Origin: Firmicutes bacterium HGW-Firmicutes-11
GTDB taxonomy: Bacteria; Bacillota; Clostridia; Peptostreptococcales; Anaerovoracaceae
Assembly (NCBI GenBank): GCA_002840285.1
Contig: PHAE01000008.1
Coordinates: forward strand, 1 to 64,000
Direction of reading: 5' to 3'
Length of the DNA: 64,000 bases
Below the pieces are notes generated by a model. It was not told the origin of the DNA, made no database searches, and saw nothing but the letters and a program-made list of their open reading frames with translations. The position numbers were made by a program, and so were the translations under genes. Shown piece after piece: positions 42,344-51,438 of this stretch. Position 1 is the stretch's first letter. Each line of letters opens with the position of its first letter.

Positions 42344-43807
42344 ATGGATGAAAAGAAAAAGCTAACAACGGTCGCAGGCGCACCGGTCGATGACAATCAA
42401 AATTCGATGACTGCTGGTCCCAGGGGACCGATGTTGCTGCAGGATGTATGGTTTCTGGAAAAACTGGCGCACTTTGACCGGGAAGTGATCCCCGAGCGAA
42501 GGATGCATGCCAAAGGTTCCGGTGCTTTCGGAACATTTACGGTCACCCATGACATAACGAAGTATACCAAAGCAAAGATTTTTTCCGAAGTCGGCAAAAA
42601 AACCGAGATGTTTGTACGGTTTTCCACCGTTGCCGGTGAGCGCGGTGCTGCTGATGCCGAACGGGATATTCGCGGTTTTGCCATGAAATTTTATACGGAG
42701 GAAGGTAATTGGGATCTTGTAGGAAACAACACCCCAGTGTTTTTTCTCCGGGATCCTCTGAAGTTCCCCGATCTCAACCATGCAGTCAAAAGGGATCCTC
42801 GTCACAATATGAGGAGCGCAAAAAACAATTGGGACTTCTGGACTTCATTGCCGGAGGCCTTGCATCAGGTGACGATCACCATGAGTGACAGAGGCATACC
42901 TTTCTCTTACCGCTTTATGCACGGATTCGGCAGTCACGCCTTCAGCATGGTCAATGCAGAGGATCAGCGCGTATGGGTCAAGTTCCATCTCGTTTGCCAG
43001 CAGGGAATCAAAACTCTGACTGACGCAGAGGCCGAGGCTGTTGTTGCAAAGGACAGAGAGAGCAACCAGAGGGATCTTTACGATAGCATCGAACGAGGAG
43101 ACTTCCCCAAATGGACGATGTTCATCCAGGTCATGTCGGAAGAACAGGCGAACAACATGCCATACAACCCATTTGACTTGACCAAGGTATGGTACAAGAA
43201 AGACTTTCCCCTGATCGAAGTGGGCTATTTCGAACTCAATCGAAATCCGGACAATTATTTCGCCGATGTGGAACAGGCCGCATTCAACCCTGCAAATGTT
43301 GTACCGGGAATCGGTTTTTCTCCTGACAAGATGCTGCACGGCCGCCTCTTCTCCTACGGAGATGCCCAGCGGTACCGTCTCGGTGTCAACCATCATCAAA
43401 TCCCTGTGAATGCGCCCAAATGTCCCTTCCACAGTTTCCATAGGGATGGGCAGATGCGAGTCAATGATAATTTTGGAAGTGCATTGGGATATGAGCCCAA
43501 CAGCTATGGTGAATGGCAGGAGCAGCCGGAATTCAAAGAGCCAAAGCTTCCCATTTACGGTGATGGGTATCGCTGGGATTTCAGGGAAGACGACAGCGAC
43601 TACTATACGCAGCCTGGCCTGCTGTTCCGCCTGATGAGTCCGGAGCAACAACAGGTTTTATTCGAGAACACGGCAAGAGCGATGGGCGATGCTCCGGAAA
43701 TGATCAAACGACGTCACATCGGCAACTGCTACAAAGCGGATCCGGCCTATGGCAAAGGAGTTGCCATAGCATTGGGACTTTCGCTTGACGAAACCGATCT
43801 GCTTTAG
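42344..43807 (+). CDS. katA: Monofunctional haem catalase
   Basis: [68 protein letters not shown]...[23 protein letters not shown]. Start chosen at 42344. Confidence 0.97.
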   Translation: MDEKKKLTTVAGAPVDDNQNSMTAGPRGPMLLQDVWFLEKLAHFDREVIPERRMHAKGSGAFGTFTVTHDITKYTKAKIFSEVGKKTEMFVRFSTVAGERGAADAERDIRGFAMKFYTEEGNWDLVGNNTPVFFLRDPLKFPDLNHAVKRDPRHNMRSAKNNWDFWTSLPEALHQVTITMSDRGIPFSYRFMHGFGSHAFSMVNAEDQRVWVKFHLVCQQGIKTLTDAEAEAVVAKDRESNQRDLYDSIERGDFPKWTMFIQVMSEEQANNMPYNPFDLTKVWYKKDFPLIEVGYFELNRNPDNYFADVEQAAFNPANVVPGIGFSPDKMLHGRLFSYGDAQRYRLGVNHHQIPVNAPKCPFHSFHRDGQMRVNDNFGSALGYEPNSYGEWQEQPEFKEPKLPIYGDGYRWDFREDDSDYYTQPGLLFRLMSPEQQQVLFENTARAMGDAPEMIKRRHIGNCYKADPAYGKGVAIALGLSLDETDLL

Positions 43808-43831
43808 CAAATTACTAACTCTAACACATTA

Positions 43832-43868
43832 CATGAAGAAGGGATGGCTTTGTCGTCCCTTCTTCATG
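43832..43868 (+). terminator. Hairpin after katA
   Basis: 13-bp perfect stem catgaagaaggga...tcccttcttcatg; no strong T-tract. Confidence 0.55.
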
Positions 43869-43884
43869 CCTCAAAGGTGACTTC

Positions 43885-44277
43885 GTGGATAAACACCAAC
43901 TTAAAAGAATCGTCTATATCGTGATCGGTTCCCTTACCCTGGTGCTTGGGCTGGTGGGAGTTTTGGTTCCCGTTCTTCCGACGACACCGTTTCTGCTCCT
44001 GACCGCATTTTTTTATATGCGAAGTTCAGATCGGCTTTACCACTGGCTGATCCACCACAAACTATGGGGTCGACATCTAGACGACTACCTGACTTACCGG
44101 GCCATAAAAAAAAGCACGAAGATCGCCTCCCTGCTTTTTCTTTGGTTCACATTGACGATCTCCATGGTTCTTGTTCAACAGACCTTGGTGACCCTCTTAC
44201 TGATCGTCGTAGGAACTGCTGTCAGCGTCCATCTACTGCTTCTAAAAACCATTGATGACGACCAGCGTTCTTCTTGA
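43885..44277 (+). CDS. YbaN/DUF454 family membrane protein
   Basis: RIVYIVIGSLTLVLGLVGVLVPVLPTTPFLLLTAFFYMRSSDRLYHWLIHHKLWGRHLDDYL; GTG start. Confidence 0.9.
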   Translation: MDKHQLKRIVYIVIGSLTLVLGLVGVLVPVLPTTPFLLLTAFFYMRSSDRLYHWLIHHKLWGRHLDDYLTYRAIKKSTKIASLLFLWFTLTISMVLVQQTLVTLLLIVVGTAVSVHLLLLKTIDDDQRSS

Positions 44278-44280
44278 AAA

Positions 44281-45132
44281 TCAACTGCCTCCGCCACCGT
44301 TGCCGCCATTGCTGCCGCCGCTGCCGCCATTATTGCCGCCGCTGCCGCCATTACCGCCGCCGTTGCCGCCAGCATTGTTTCCATTGTTATTTTCCGTCTG
44401 ATTCATTTCTTTTCGGTTGGCCTGGATTTCCTTATTGATCTCCTTGACGGAACGTTCCAGCCAGTAGGCCTGGTCCTTCACTTCGTCCCAGTCCTCTTGT
44501 GTTTCGCCCAACTTTTGAACGAGGTTCAGTTTGCCTGGAGTGACATCGAGTTCTCTGGCTTCCATGACCCGTTCCAATCCCACTGCTTCTGACTGAACAT
44601 CAGCGGTCTTTCCCTTTTCTTCAACCACTTCCCGAATACGAAGACGCAACTGTTCTGCTAATTTCTCCGCTTTTTTTGAGTTATCAGAGCCAGTTGTGAC
44701 AACGATGCCATTCTCACCTTCGTCGTCAAAATATCCTTCGGCAATGAGCTCTTCTACGGTCGCTTTCATCGCCTTTTGTATTTTCATGTTCTTGACGTCA
44801 AGCTTTCCAACAAGATCTTTCGCATCCTCATTGACAGCTTCGATGCTCAATACCCGGTCAAGCACATTGATTTCGTATTGGATCGCCGGATTCACATCCA
44901 TACTGACATAACCGACCGGTGTCGTATAAGCAAATGCGCTGACAGTGAACACCGCGACCAATGCCGCAACCGATGCCAGCAGGCGGAATTGGCGGTTGCC
45001 GGATCGCTTGATCGTATTCATGGCAATCACTTCTCCAACTTGATATCCCCGGTTTTTTATGTTCTCAACAGACCCGTCGTCCCCAAGGATGGCTGCCTGC
45101 TTGTCTCTGATTCCAACGACGATGCCTTTCAT
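44281..45132 (-). CDS. rsgI: RsgI-like anti-sigma factor with Gly/Asn-rich C-terminus
   Basis: MKGIVVGIRDKQAAILGDDGSVENIKNRGYQVGEVI, TM helix, GYVSMDVNPAIQYEINVLDRVLSIEAVNEDAKDLV; overlaps the sigI end. Start chosen at 45132. Confidence 0.9.
   Translation of the reverse strand: MKGIVVGIRDKQAAILGDDGSVENIKNRGYQVGEVIAMNTIKRSGNRQFRLLASVAALVAVFTVSAFAYTTPVGYVSMDVNPAIQYEINVLDRVLSIEAVNEDAKDLVGKLDVKNMKIQKAMKATVEELIAEGYFDDEGENGIVVTTGSDNSKKAEKLAEQLRLRIREVVEEKGKTADVQSEAVGLERVMEARELDVTPGKLNLVQKLGETQEDWDEVKDQAYWLERSVKEINKEIQANRKEMNQTENNNGNNAGGNGGGNGGSGGNNGGSGGSNGGNGGGGS
44284..44372 (-). repeat. Gly/Asn/Ser codon repeat at the 3' end of rsgI
   Basis: Low-complexity tandem GGN-type repeats encoding GGNGGGNGGSGGNNGGSGGSNGGNGGGGS. 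Confidence 0.85.
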
Positions 45133-45803
45133 TTTTTTGTACCTTCTTTCAAGTGGTGAAAATAGTCGGCGAGAATGGGATACTCTCCGTGCAAGATCTC
45201 TACTGCTGCTATTATATACTTTCGATGGTTTTCCAGAATTTTGGGGGTCAGAGAAAGATTTTTTGTAAGCAGTTTCACTGGAAGTGTTTTTGTTCGCCAC
45301 AATTCAGAAAGCAATAACGGCTGCTCCAGCAGAAACAAGATCGCTTTGCCACAGGCCTCTTTTGTTTTTATCGCTTTTGGAGACGCTTCCGCAAGGTCAA
45401 AGAAGGAAATGTTGTAATGACGCAGGATCTGTTCGATGCTTTCCACTTCCAGGGCTGCATCGCTGACGATCTCAATTGCCTTGTCTTCTTGCTCGCTCAT
45501 TGCTTCCGGGTCTAACAGTGTTTCTCCGAAGTGGCGCTGCTCTTGCTTTCTGTGATCGAACAGCCTGCGCCGTATCACCGTGTTGGCAAAGGGAAAAAAG
45601 CTGCCCTTGTCAAAGTCATAAGACAGTATCGCTTCATGAAAGGCAGACAAAGAAACGGACCACCGATCATCGCTTTTATCGACATAGGTTCCGGTGGCTC
45701 GATACGCGGTTCGGAGAATAAAGGATTCGCAATCGCGGATCATCTCCTCCAAAATGCGTTCGTCGCTCTTGGCGAGCACAGCTTTCTGATCGACTTCTCT
45801 CAT
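45129..45803 (-). CDS. sigI: RNA polymerase sigma factor SigI
   Basis: MIRDCESFILRTAYRATGTYVDKSDDRWSVSLSAFHEAILSYDFDKGSFFPFANTVIRRRLFDHRKQEQRH; coupled with rsgI. Confidence 0.92.
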   Translation of the reverse strand: MREVDQKAVLAKSDERILEEMIRDCESFILRTAYRATGTYVDKSDDRWSVSLSAFHEAILSYDFDKGSFFPFANTVIRRRLFDHRKQEQRHFGETLLDPEAMSEQEDKAIEIVSDAALEVESIEQILRHYNISFFDLAEASPKAIKTKEACGKAILFLLEQPLLLSELWRTKTLPVKLLTKNLSLTPKILENHRKYIIAAVEILHGEYPILADYFHHLKEGTKK

Positions 45804-45812
45804 GTTTGACTT

Positions 45813-46400
45813 TTATTCGACCTCGCATACGCTTTTGATGAAGGATTCATAATCTGATAAAATACGATCCAGGTCAGCGGTTTCGTCGTCCAATGCCAGT
45901 CCATAAAACGTCGGAGCTTTGACTCCCCTGTCTTCGATTTCTTTTCGTAGTTCTTCGATGTAGACTCCCGATCCCTGTACGAGAGCGGCATTGTAGTCAA
46001 GATCCACCGGGCTTCCTCCCCAGTTCTCATCCCAGCTTGTGATCGTTACCCCGCAAGTCGGGGAGCCGTCGCAACTGAGGACAGCAACGGTTTCATACCC
46101 CACTTGTTCGTAGGCCTCCATGTAGTCGACCACTTCTTTCGCCAGCTTTCGGCAGAAACTTCGAAATCCAACATTGTCGTAGAGATTTTTCGTTGCCCAC
46201 CAACGCTGGATCCCCAGGTACAATGTCTCCGGACAATGCATTTGGTTGACTCCGAGACCATACTTGTGAAGGGTGTCAAATACCTCTTTGCAAAGCCCTG
46301 GATATCGGGCCAGGCCTTTTACCTTGTTGTTCGTGTTCAGAAGACAACTGGAAACAAATACGATTTTTTTGCTTCGGGCATCTTCCATTCGGTTGTCCAT
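45813..46400 (-). CDS. TudS-related putative desulfidase (CD3072-like / DUF523 superfamily)
   Basis: KIVFVSSCLLNTNNKVKGLARYPG...GVNQMHCPETLYLGIQRWWATKNLYDN...VAVLSCDGSPTCGVTITSWDENWGG. Confidence 0.78.
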   Translation of the reverse strand: MDNRMEDARSKKIVFVSSCLLNTNNKVKGLARYPGLCKEVFDTLHKYGLGVNQMHCPETLYLGIQRWWATKNLYDNVGFRSFCRKLAKEVVDYMEAYEQVGYETVAVLSCDGSPTCGVTITSWDENWGGSPVDLDYNAALVQGSGVYIEELRKEIEDRGVKAPTFYGLALDDETADLDRILSDYESFIKSVCEVE

Positions 46401-46418
46401 GTCGTTCCTCCCTTTTGT

Positions 46419-47984
46419 CTATATCCCGATCGGGACCTGCAATACCTCTCCCAGATACGGCGCTGCTTTTTCCATGACATGCGCCGGTTTCTTTTGATGG
46501 AACACGATCGTGACATCCGCGCGAATCGCATCCTCCGCTGCATTTCCGTCGTCCCCGGCCAAACCACTGGGGATATCCAGGGAATAGACGGGAGCATCGG
46601 TGCTGTTGATCCATTTGGTAATGATCCGAATATCAGGCTTTAATTGTCCGTGATACCCAGTCCCATAAAGCCCGTCTACGACCAAATTCAAATCATTCTC
46701 TTTCAAGTAATGCATTACTTCTTCTTGAGTACGGACCATCCGGATTCCAAGATTCTCGCAGATTTCCTTGTTTCTTAGCGACTCCGCGCCGGTCGGTTCT
46801 CCATCTGGACAAAGAATGATCGTTTCTGCTCCTGCTTCTTTCAGCATACGGGCTACAACAAAACCATCTCCCCCGTTGTTTCCCTTCCCGCATAGTATCA
46901 AGACCGGCTTGCCCTCCACCGGTTCCCTCTCCAAAATTACACTGGCCGCAGCCTGTCCGGCATTCTCCATCATTTGATGATAGGTGATTCCCGACGCTGC
47001 CGCCCGAGCTTCGATCTTTTTCATTTCTGCGCAGGTGACGACATCATTAAAAAACAATGCTGTCAGATTTCGGGACAGCAAATCGTAATCTTCCATATAA
47101 TTCCAACGTATCAGCTTCTGTTGTGTTGATTCTTCCAGATCAGGAAACGGCGTCCCGGAAAGGATCGCTTTCGTCTCATTTTCGTTAAAAATTGCGATGT
47201 CTTCGATCATTGTCAGCGAAGACCGGTTCATAGGGCAATTCCATTGGCATTCCATACAGCCGATGGCAGTGTTATGCCAGTCGCTTCCGATCCAATCAGG
47301 AAATGGGGCAGCGCTTTCGTTGTACAAAGTCAGGCAACGATCGGCATGGACCAGGAATCGGTCTTCACCGATGGCATTTCCCGGGCATGCTACCGCACAA
47401 CATGCACAGCCTTCACACGCTTCCATCACGGCTTGTGCTACCCAGGAATCGAGTTCGCAAGGCATGTCGATGACGTAGACGCCGATCCAGTAAAAACTGC
47501 TGTCGCCGTCGATATAGCAGATGTTGTTTCGCCCATACTTCCCGAGACCACTTTTAACAGCCATCAGTTTGCCCGGCAGATTGATTTTGGTTCCGCTTAC
47601 GCCCTCATCCGCCAAAATTTGATCCAGTTTACGATTGACTTCGCCAATTCGCGGGTGAGCATCTTCGTTCTCAACGCTGGTGTTCATCAAGTAAGTTGGT
47701 GGGAGGATCGCCGGCTTTTCAATTCCGTTAATAGTAAACCACGCCCTGGCCATTGGCTGAGGGATCGCCAGGATGAGCAACGATCTTTCGTTTGACCCAT
47801 CAAAACTCTTGCCATAGTCAAATTTATCTATGTAACGGCCGACACTATGCTCAACGTCGGAATTGTCTTCGCGCAATTGCGCCAGGACGTTGCGGATCTC
47901 CTCCGCGTGATAAAACGAAACGATTTGCGCCTTCCATCCGAATTCCTCCAGTTTGCTTATGATCCGTTGATTTCTGCTTTCCAT
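46419..47984 (-). CDS. Fusion protein: QueG-like double [4Fe-4S] reductase domain plus NAD(P)H-hydrate epimerase (NnrE/YjeF_N) domain
   Basis: N-term KSGLGKYGRNNICYIDGDSSFYWIGVYV...CEGCACCAVACPGNAI...GCMECQWNCPMN; C-term ARAAASGITYHQMMENAGQAAASVIL...LILCGKGNNGGDGFVVARML...DGLYGTGYHG...DIPSGLAGDDGN. Confidence 0.85.
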   Translation of the reverse strand: MESRNQRIISKLEEFGWKAQIVSFYHAEEIRNVLAQLREDNSDVEHSVGRYIDKFDYGKSFDGSNERSLLILAIPQPMARAWFTINGIEKPAILPPTYLMNTSVENEDAHPRIGEVNRKLDQILADEGVSGTKINLPGKLMAVKSGLGKYGRNNICYIDGDSSFYWIGVYVIDMPCELDSWVAQAVMEACEGCACCAVACPGNAIGEDRFLVHADRCLTLYNESAAPFPDWIGSDWHNTAIGCMECQWNCPMNRSSLTMIEDIAIFNENETKAILSGTPFPDLEESTQQKLIRWNYMEDYDLLSRNLTALFFNDVVTCAEMKKIEARAAASGITYHQMMENAGQAAASVILEREPVEGKPVLILCGKGNNGGDGFVVARMLKEAGAETIILCPDGEPTGAESLRNKEICENLGIRMVRTQEEVMHYLKENDLNLVVDGLYGTGYHGQLKPDIRIITKWINSTDAPVYSLDIPSGLAGDDGNAAEDAIRADVTIVFHQKKPAHVMEKAAPYLGEVLQVPIGI

Positions 47985-48106
47985 CCAGCGCCTCCCGATC
48001 CGTCGTTTCTTGTGTGTTAATCATAGCAGAAATGATTGTAAAATAGCAAGAAAACCAGTATAATAGGGCCCGTATGTTTACGCTATCGTTCCATCTTATG
48101 TAAAGG

Positions 48107-49747
48107 ATGTCTCTTATGGTTCGCGACTACATCACCGATCTTCGTCAGGAATTCCAAGGGTACGGCAAAACGAAACTTATGAAAGATGTACTTGCGGGCC
48201 TGACGGTGACGGCGGTTGCCTTGCCTCTTGCTCTTGCCTTCGGCGTCAGCAGCGGAGCCGATGCGGCAGCTGGTCTGATCACCGCCATCATCGCAGGTAT
48301 CGTGATTGGCGCCTTTTCCGGCGCGTATTATCAGATCTCAGGACCAACCGGCGCAATGGCTGCTATCCTGATATCCGTCATCGCCAATTACAAATTGGAA
48401 GGTGTCTTCATTGCAACACTGATTGCTGGTGTCATTCTCGTTCTTGCAGGATTGTTCCATTTAGGTACGTTGACGCTCTTCATTCCCGGTCCGGTGATCA
48501 CCGGGTTTACCTCGGGTATCGCTATCATCATAGCACTTGGCCAATTTGATTCTTTTTTCGGTGTGCATTCCGAGGGAGAAACTGCAATTGCCAGGCTGTT
48601 CAGCTATCGCGAACTTGGATTCGATCCTAATTATTCCGCCATTGGCGTTGGTCTGTTCGTCGTCTTGTTCATGCTTCTTTTCCCTAAGAAATGGACACGA
48701 TTCGTTCCTTCTTCTCTATTGAGCATTCTACTGACGACGATCGTCTGTTTTGCGGCAGGCATCGATGTAGAAACCGTAGGCGAGATACCGAAGACGCTGA
48801 TTCCTGCTGGACGACTCCATTTTAGCGATTTGAACCTATCTTCGATGTTTGATCTCCTCGCTCCCGCACTCAGCATCGCTTTGCTCGGTATGATCGAAAG
48901 TCTGCTCTGCGGAAGCAGCGCCGGCAGAATGACCGGAGTCCGGCTGAACAATGACCGGGAATTGGTGGCACAGGGGATCGGAAACATACTTGTACCTTTT
49001 TTCGGTGGCATCCCTGCTACAGCAGCCATTGCCCGCACCAGCGTTGCCATACGTTCCGGCGCAGTCACAAGACTGACCGGGATCGTTCATGCTGTCGGAT
49101 TGTTGTTGTCTATGTTTTTGCTGGCACCTTTTATGTCGCGAATTCCCCTTTCAGCTTTGGCAGGCGTTTTGATCGTCACTGCCTGGCGAATGAACGAGTG
49201 GGATACGATCCACTATATTTTCTCACGCAGATTCAAAGGCGCGATCTTAAAATTCACAGCCACTATGCTTGCCACGGTAGTCTTTGATCTCGTCGTCGCA
49301 ATTTTGATCGGTGTCTTCATCGGATTGGTGCTGCTGGTCCATCGTCTATCTGAAATTGAGATCAACTATGAAAAAGTCGACATCGAGCGTCTGGGCATAC
49401 ATGATGAGGACCTTACCAAGAGATATCGGAATGCCTATGTCGTTTACATCACCGGTCCATTGATCTTCGCAAACACCAATAGCCTCGAACAGATCCTGAA
49501 GAAAATTCCCGGTGACTGTGATAGACTATTGTTGTCGATGCGGGGTGTCTCTCACATCGACGTCTCCGGCGCCCAAAGCTTGTTGGAAATGATAAAAATT
49601 TTTAAAGAATCCGGCGGCAACTTGTTGTTATGCGGCGTTCCCAACGGCACGATGGAGAGCATGCGTCGCGCCGGTATCTACGACATGGTTGGCCAGGATC
49701 GCTTTTACTGGAGCGTGGAGCGTGCGATACTGGATCATCCCCATTGA
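48107..49747 (+). CDS. SulP-family inorganic anion transporter with C-terminal STAS domain
   Basis: LAGLTVTAVALPLALAFGVSSGADAAAGLITAIIAGIVIGAFSGAYYQISGPTGAMAAIL...; STAS LLLSMRGVSHIDVSGAQSLLEMIKIFKESGGNLLLCGV. Confidence 0.94.
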   Translation: MSLMVRDYITDLRQEFQGYGKTKLMKDVLAGLTVTAVALPLALAFGVSSGADAAAGLITAIIAGIVIGAFSGAYYQISGPTGAMAAILISVIANYKLEGVFIATLIAGVILVLAGLFHLGTLTLFIPGPVITGFTSGIAIIIALGQFDSFFGVHSEGETAIARLFSYRELGFDPNYSAIGVGLFVVLFMLLFPKKWTRFVPSSLLSILLTTIVCFAAGIDVETVGEIPKTLIPAGRLHFSDLNLSSMFDLLAPALSIALLGMIESLLCGSSAGRMTGVRLNNDRELVAQGIGNILVPFFGGIPATAAIARTSVAIRSGAVTRLTGIVHAVGLLLSMFLLAPFMSRIPLSALAGVLIVTAWRMNEWDTIHYIFSRRFKGAILKFTATMLATVVFDLVVAILIGVFIGLVLLVHRLSEIEINYEKVDIERLGIHDEDLTKRYRNAYVVYITGPLIFANTNSLEQILKKIPGDCDRLLLSMRGVSHIDVSGAQSLLEMIKIFKESGGNLLLCGVPNGTMESMRRAGIYDMVGQDRFYWSVERAILDHPH

Positions 49748-49762
49748 AGCGAGGTGAGCCGA

Positions 49763-50374
49763 ATGTGCGGAAGATATGCTTACTTTAACGACATCGAACT
49801 CAAAGAAATCGTTCGTATCGCAGAGGGTTCTGTTAGCGAGCCGGAGATCTCCGAAGCCCGGATGATGGAGATCCGACCTACGGAGGTCGCACCGATCTTA
49901 GTGGCGGAAAAAGGAATCGTCCTTCCCAAATTGGTTTCCTGGGGATTTCCCGGTTTTCACGGCAGCGAGGTCATCTTCAATGCCAGATCGGAAACCGCGC
50001 AGGAGAAACCGATGTTTCGCACCGCACTTGCAGGTGGTCGCTGCGTGGTCCCTTCCGTCGGTTTCTACGAATGGGACAAAGAAAAGCGCAAGCATCTGCT
50101 GCGCCTTTCGGATTCATCATTCCTTTTTATGGCAGGTCTGTTCCGTTTTTTTAAAGGTGTTCCAAAGTTTGTCATTCTCACGACGGCGGCCAACGAAACC
50201 ATGTCACATATCCACGACCGCATGCCTCTGGTTTTGCCATCGAGCGAACTCCATGACTGGCTGAATGATGAGAGCTCCGCGCTCAAGTACCTTTCCTCTT
50301 CAGGATTGCCTTTGGTCAGTCAAATCGTAGACGTATCAAAAGATCCGAAGTCTGGTCAACTCTCATTTCTTTGA
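49763..50374 (+). CDS. SRAP (YedK/HMCES-like) abasic-site-processing protein
   Basis: MCGRYAYF with Cys2; RPTEVAPILVAEKGIVLPKLVSWGFPGFHGSEVIFNARSETAQEKPMFRTALAGGRCVVPSVGFYEWDKEKRKHLLRL. Start at ATG 49763 so that Cys is residue 2. Confidence 0.93.
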   Translation: MCGRYAYFNDIELKEIVRIAEGSVSEPEISEARMMEIRPTEVAPILVAEKGIVLPKLVSWGFPGFHGSEVIFNARSETAQEKPMFRTALAGGRCVVPSVGFYEWDKEKRKHLLRLSDSSFLFMAGLFRFFKGVPKFVILTTAANETMSHIHDRMPLVLPSSELHDWLNDESSALKYLSSSGLPLVSQIVDVSKDPKSGQLSFL

Positions 50375-50894
50375 TGTACCGTTCTTCCATCGGGATCCAT
50401 TCCTTCAGAAAGCGTTGTTGCTGCTGCACGCCGTTTCGTTCAAAGATCCGGCGGCTTTGGGTCTCTTTGTCTACCGTCAGGAATGCGCTGATGTCATATA
50501 CGTCTCGAAAGAGTGGATGCAGACTGTAGGCGCCTTCAACGACAGTTACTTTGTTACGTGGGATCGTGATCCATTTTTTCATTTTTTGATCTCTGCAATC
50601 ATATTCCTGATAGTGCAGATCCTCTCCCTTTCTAAGGGGGTCAATGACTTCGAAAAGAAACCGTTCCTGATCGAAGTTGCCTCCGGTTTCTGCCAGCCGC
50701 GCTTCCGTCCTCTGCCCCGTTTGAAGAAAAAAATGATCCATCCGAATCAATCCGGCTCCCCGCTCTTGCGCCAGGCGCTCCGCGAGCCAGCTCTTTCCTG
50801 CTGCGCTTCTGCCGTCGATTCCAACCACCACAGCCTCTTTGTGCAACAGAACTATCTCGATCCGCCGGTTCACCTCAGCGATCGCTTCTTCCAT
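50316..50894 (-). CDS. Uridine kinase-like P-loop protein
   Basis: AVVVGIDGRSAAGKSWLAERLAQERGAGLIRMDHFFLQ...GNFDQERFLFEVIDPLRKGEDLHYQEYDC...KVTVVEGAYSLHP. Start at 50894 avoids overlap with the upstream gene. Confidence 0.85.
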   Translation of the reverse strand: MEEAIAEVNRRIEIVLLHKEAVVVGIDGRSAAGKSWLAERLAQERGAGLIRMDHFFLQTGQRTEARLAETGGNFDQERFLFEVIDPLRKGEDLHYQEYDCRDQKMKKWITIPRNKVTVVEGAYSLHPLFRDVYDISAFLTVDKETQSRRIFERNGVQQQQRFLKEWIPMEERYIKEMRVDQTSDLLIRLRFD

Positions 50895-50913
50895 GCTCCA
50901 CTCTTTGATCGAA

Positions 50914-51438
50914 TCAGTCAATTTGTCCTGCTTTCTTTGCAGCAATCAATACCGCAGGAATCAATACTAATTGGATCACGATTCCAGGGATGGCGTTCAG
51001 CAAGGATCCTGCAATAAAAACCTCAAGAGAAAAAGGAATCCCCGCAAGTCCATAGAACAAATAAGCGGCGATACCCCAAACGATGCGTCCGATGATCATC
51101 GCGCCGAGCAAAGCGATGAGGAAGGAGCTGTTTTTCTTCGGCAGACGACGATATAGCTCCCCGGCGAAGAAACCGTAGGCGGCAAGCTCAAAGGCCATGG
51201 TGACCGCGATGGGAAAGAGCAGCGGCATCCCAAAAAGCAGACTGCGAAGCAACGGCGTCAGCAAACCCAGCAACAGCCCATACGGCCCGCCGCAGAAAAA
51301 TCCTCCGAGAAGCACCGGGATGTGCATCGGTAGTAGTCGATTCCCAAGCGCCGGCACTTGTCCTGTCAGCAACGGCAACAACAATCCCATTGCCAAGAAC
51401 AAACCAGCCAGTACCATTCGTTTCGTCTTATCGTTCAT
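50914..51438 (-). CDS. ECF transporter S component
   Basis: 174-aa membrane protein; LFLAMGLLLPLLTGQVPALGNRLLPMHIPVLLGGFFCGGPYGLLLGLLTPLLRSLLFGMP. Confidence 0.85.
   Translation of the reverse strand: MNDKTKRMVLAGLFLAMGLLLPLLTGQVPALGNRLLPMHIPVLLGGFFCGGPYGLLLGLLTPLLRSLLFGMPLLFPIAVTMAFELAAYGFFAGELYRRLPKKNSSFLIALLGAMIIGRIVWGIAAYLFYGLAGIPFSLEVFIAGSLLNAIPGIVIQLVLIPAVLIAAKKAGQID

Noticed and set aside
44284-44372. Possible CRISPR-like or satellite repeat
   Set aside because: No spacer structure; it is a coding low-complexity Gly/Asn/Ser repeat in rsgI.
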